From assembly GCA_903910385.1 (NCBI GenBank), contig CAIVZM010000075.1, forward strand, positions 60,288 to 124,287: 64,000 bases of DNA, written 5' to 3'. The translations under genes were made by a program, and so were the position numbers. Of this stretch, positions 63,322-64,000 are shown one piece after another. The notes below the pieces were generated by a model that worked only from the letters and a program-made list of their open reading frames with translations, searched no databases and was not told where the DNA came from. The DNA comes from an uncultured Armatimonadota bacterium. Lineage in GTDB: Bacteria > Armatimonadota > Armatimonadia > Armatimonadales > Armatimonadaceae. The stretch's first letter is position 1. Each line of letters opens with the position of its first letter.

Positions 63322-63690
63322 CTAACTGATGCCATCCATGCCATACTCGTCCACGGGTGAAAAATAAATGATGGTCACCGTGTCTTCCAGAGAAACCGGA
63401 TTGCTGTAGACGCGTGAAAGCAATTGCAACACATCGTCATGATCACGGAATTCCGGATTTTCTCGCTGAATATCCCGGGGACTCAATTCCGCAATCGTTT
63501 TGACTTCCACTTCATCCAGAATCGCGGTAAAGAGCTTGGTCCGCTTCCCGAAGCGTTGTCCAAGCGTCACCCAGACGATGTGCCCGTTCCGATACTTGTC
63601 AGATTTATCTCCGAGGCGAATGGTGGCTGTCTTGCGTCCCTTGCGGAGCATTTCTCCGTAGAGTTCATTATAAAAGTTTAAAGCGAACAT
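63322..63690 (-). CDS. ASCH-domain protein
   Basis: 122 aa, one ASCH domain. Diagnostic region: LRKGRKTATIRLGDKSDKYR followed by GHIVWVTLGQRFGKRTKL and EVEVKTIAELSPRDIQRENP. ASCH proteins are PUA-related, thought to bind RNA, and some cleave or modify nucleosides; target unknown. Single gene flanked by two terminators. Confidence 0.88.
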   Translation of the reverse strand: MFALNFYNELYGEMLRKGRKTATIRLGDKSDKYRNGHIVWVTLGQRFGKRTKLFTAILDEVEVKTIAELSPRDIQRENPEFRDHDDVLQLLSRVYSNPVSLEDTVTIIYFSPVDEYGMDGIS

Positions 63691-63704
63691 CAGGGTATTA
63701 TATC

Positions 63705-63742
63705 AAAAAAAGGACGGTCACGTCAGTGACCGTCCTTTTTTT
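63705..63742. terminator. Bidirectional intrinsic terminator
   Basis: 17-bp arms AAAAAAAGGACGGTCAC / GTGACCGTCCTTTTTTT with a GTCA loop. On the minus strand it would stop transcription coming from beyond the right edge before the ASCH gene. Confidence 0.9.
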
Positions 63743-63793
63743 GACTGAAGGCGCAGTTAAGCATTATCGCTTCTTTATCGATTCTCGGCGTAA

Positions 63794-63894
63794 GACCCCT
63801 TGCTTTAGCGATGGGGATACAAGCCGAGTCCCGCGAAGCGGGACTTTAGCGGCGAAGCCGCGTTGCAGGTGAGTTATACAAAAAAGTTGTATAA
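63794..63894. mobile_element. IS200/IS605-type end with hairpins
   Basis: CCCC-TTGCTTTAGCGAT-GGGG (63796-63816, with inner GCT/AGC) is the kind of imperfect hairpin found at IS605-group termini. It is followed by GTCCCGC-GAA-GCGGGAC (63828-63844), GCGGC-GAA-GCCGC (63849-63861) and a palindrome TTATACAA-aaaag-TTGTATAA (63874-63894). A TnpB coding fragment follows directly. Assignment of this end is tentative. Confidence 0.5.
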
Positions 63895-63905
63895 TATCGT
63901 TTTGA

Positions 63906-64000
63906 GCGTTCTCTGCTTGGTCGCAGTTTCGTACTGTTCTTACGCAAAAGGCTGAAAGCGCCGTTCGTAAGATAGTGGAAGTAAACCCTGCCTATACCAG
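63906..64000 (+). pseudogene. tnpB: TnpB (IS605 OrfB) fragment, 5'-truncated, runs off the edge
   Basis: An open frame right after an in-frame TGA reads AFSAWSQFRTVLTQKAESA then VRKIVEVNPAYT, matching the conserved TnpB core just before the C-terminal zinc ribbon (KAE-(G)-V-VNPAYTS(Q)-CS). Roughly the first 300 residues of a TnpB are absent upstream, where hairpins of an insertion end lie instead. TnpB is an RNA-guided DNA nuclease of IS200/IS605 elements. This copy cannot be active; the end lies outside the window. Confidence 0.75.

Overview
The window is a single bacterial chromosomal segment with moderate-to-high GC, compact operons and mostly ATG/GTG starts. Several traits fit Armatimonadota or a nearby lineage: a pseudopilin whose N-terminal helix ends in [16 protein letters not shown], very large secreted beta-rich proteins, PD40 propellers, many ECF sigma factors, and split glycine decarboxylase genes. 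This assignment is inference; no rRNA is present to settle it.

Layout. 1-3.4 kb: a partial OmpR-type two-component system divergent from a Gly-rich Spy/CpxP-like protein. 3.6-4.9 kb: a small ORF, a HigA-like antitoxin with no recognisable toxin, and about 0.9 kb without genes. 5-18.3 kb: housekeeping and hydrolytic genes (PD40 lipoprotein, pgk, two exported amidohydrolases, prolyl oligopeptidase, gatC/gatA, an M42 peptidase-sialidase pair, a YkgJ-type Cys-cluster protein). 18.4-37.2 kb: six same-strand genes for exported proteins, behind one strong promoter and a 345-nt structured leader. They encode a 2242-aa giant, a CsgG/FlgT-like protein with a Gly hinge, a subtilase, a 994-aa protein, a small CsgG-like protein and a probable outer-membrane barrel. 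Three of them share the same C-terminal module.

37.2-41.3 kb: epimerase, primary-type sigma factor, ECF sigma factor and a TetR repressor with matching palindromic operators. 41.3-46.2 kb: an enolase-superfamily enzyme with a fucose-isomerase-like enzyme, then pyrD/pyrK. 46.2-49.7 kb: a class III cyclase-TIR-AAA fusion, an ECF sigma factor and a DUF4446 protein. 49.9-52.5 kb: pseudopilin, LolA-like protein, FAD amine-oxidase-like protein. 52.6-59.2 kb: dedA-hisS-gcvT-gcvH-gcvPA-gcvPB. 59.3-64 kb: a DUF512 Fe-S protein, a GlsB-like membrane protein, an ANTAR regulator followed by a strong terminator and an ECF sigma gene, an ASCH protein, and a broken TnpB fragment at the right edge.

The best candidates for undescribed biology are the 18.4-37.2 kb export locus with its shared C-terminal module, the cyclase-TIR-AAA fusion, the ANTAR/terminator/ECF-sigma arrangement, and the TetR-ECF operator circuit.
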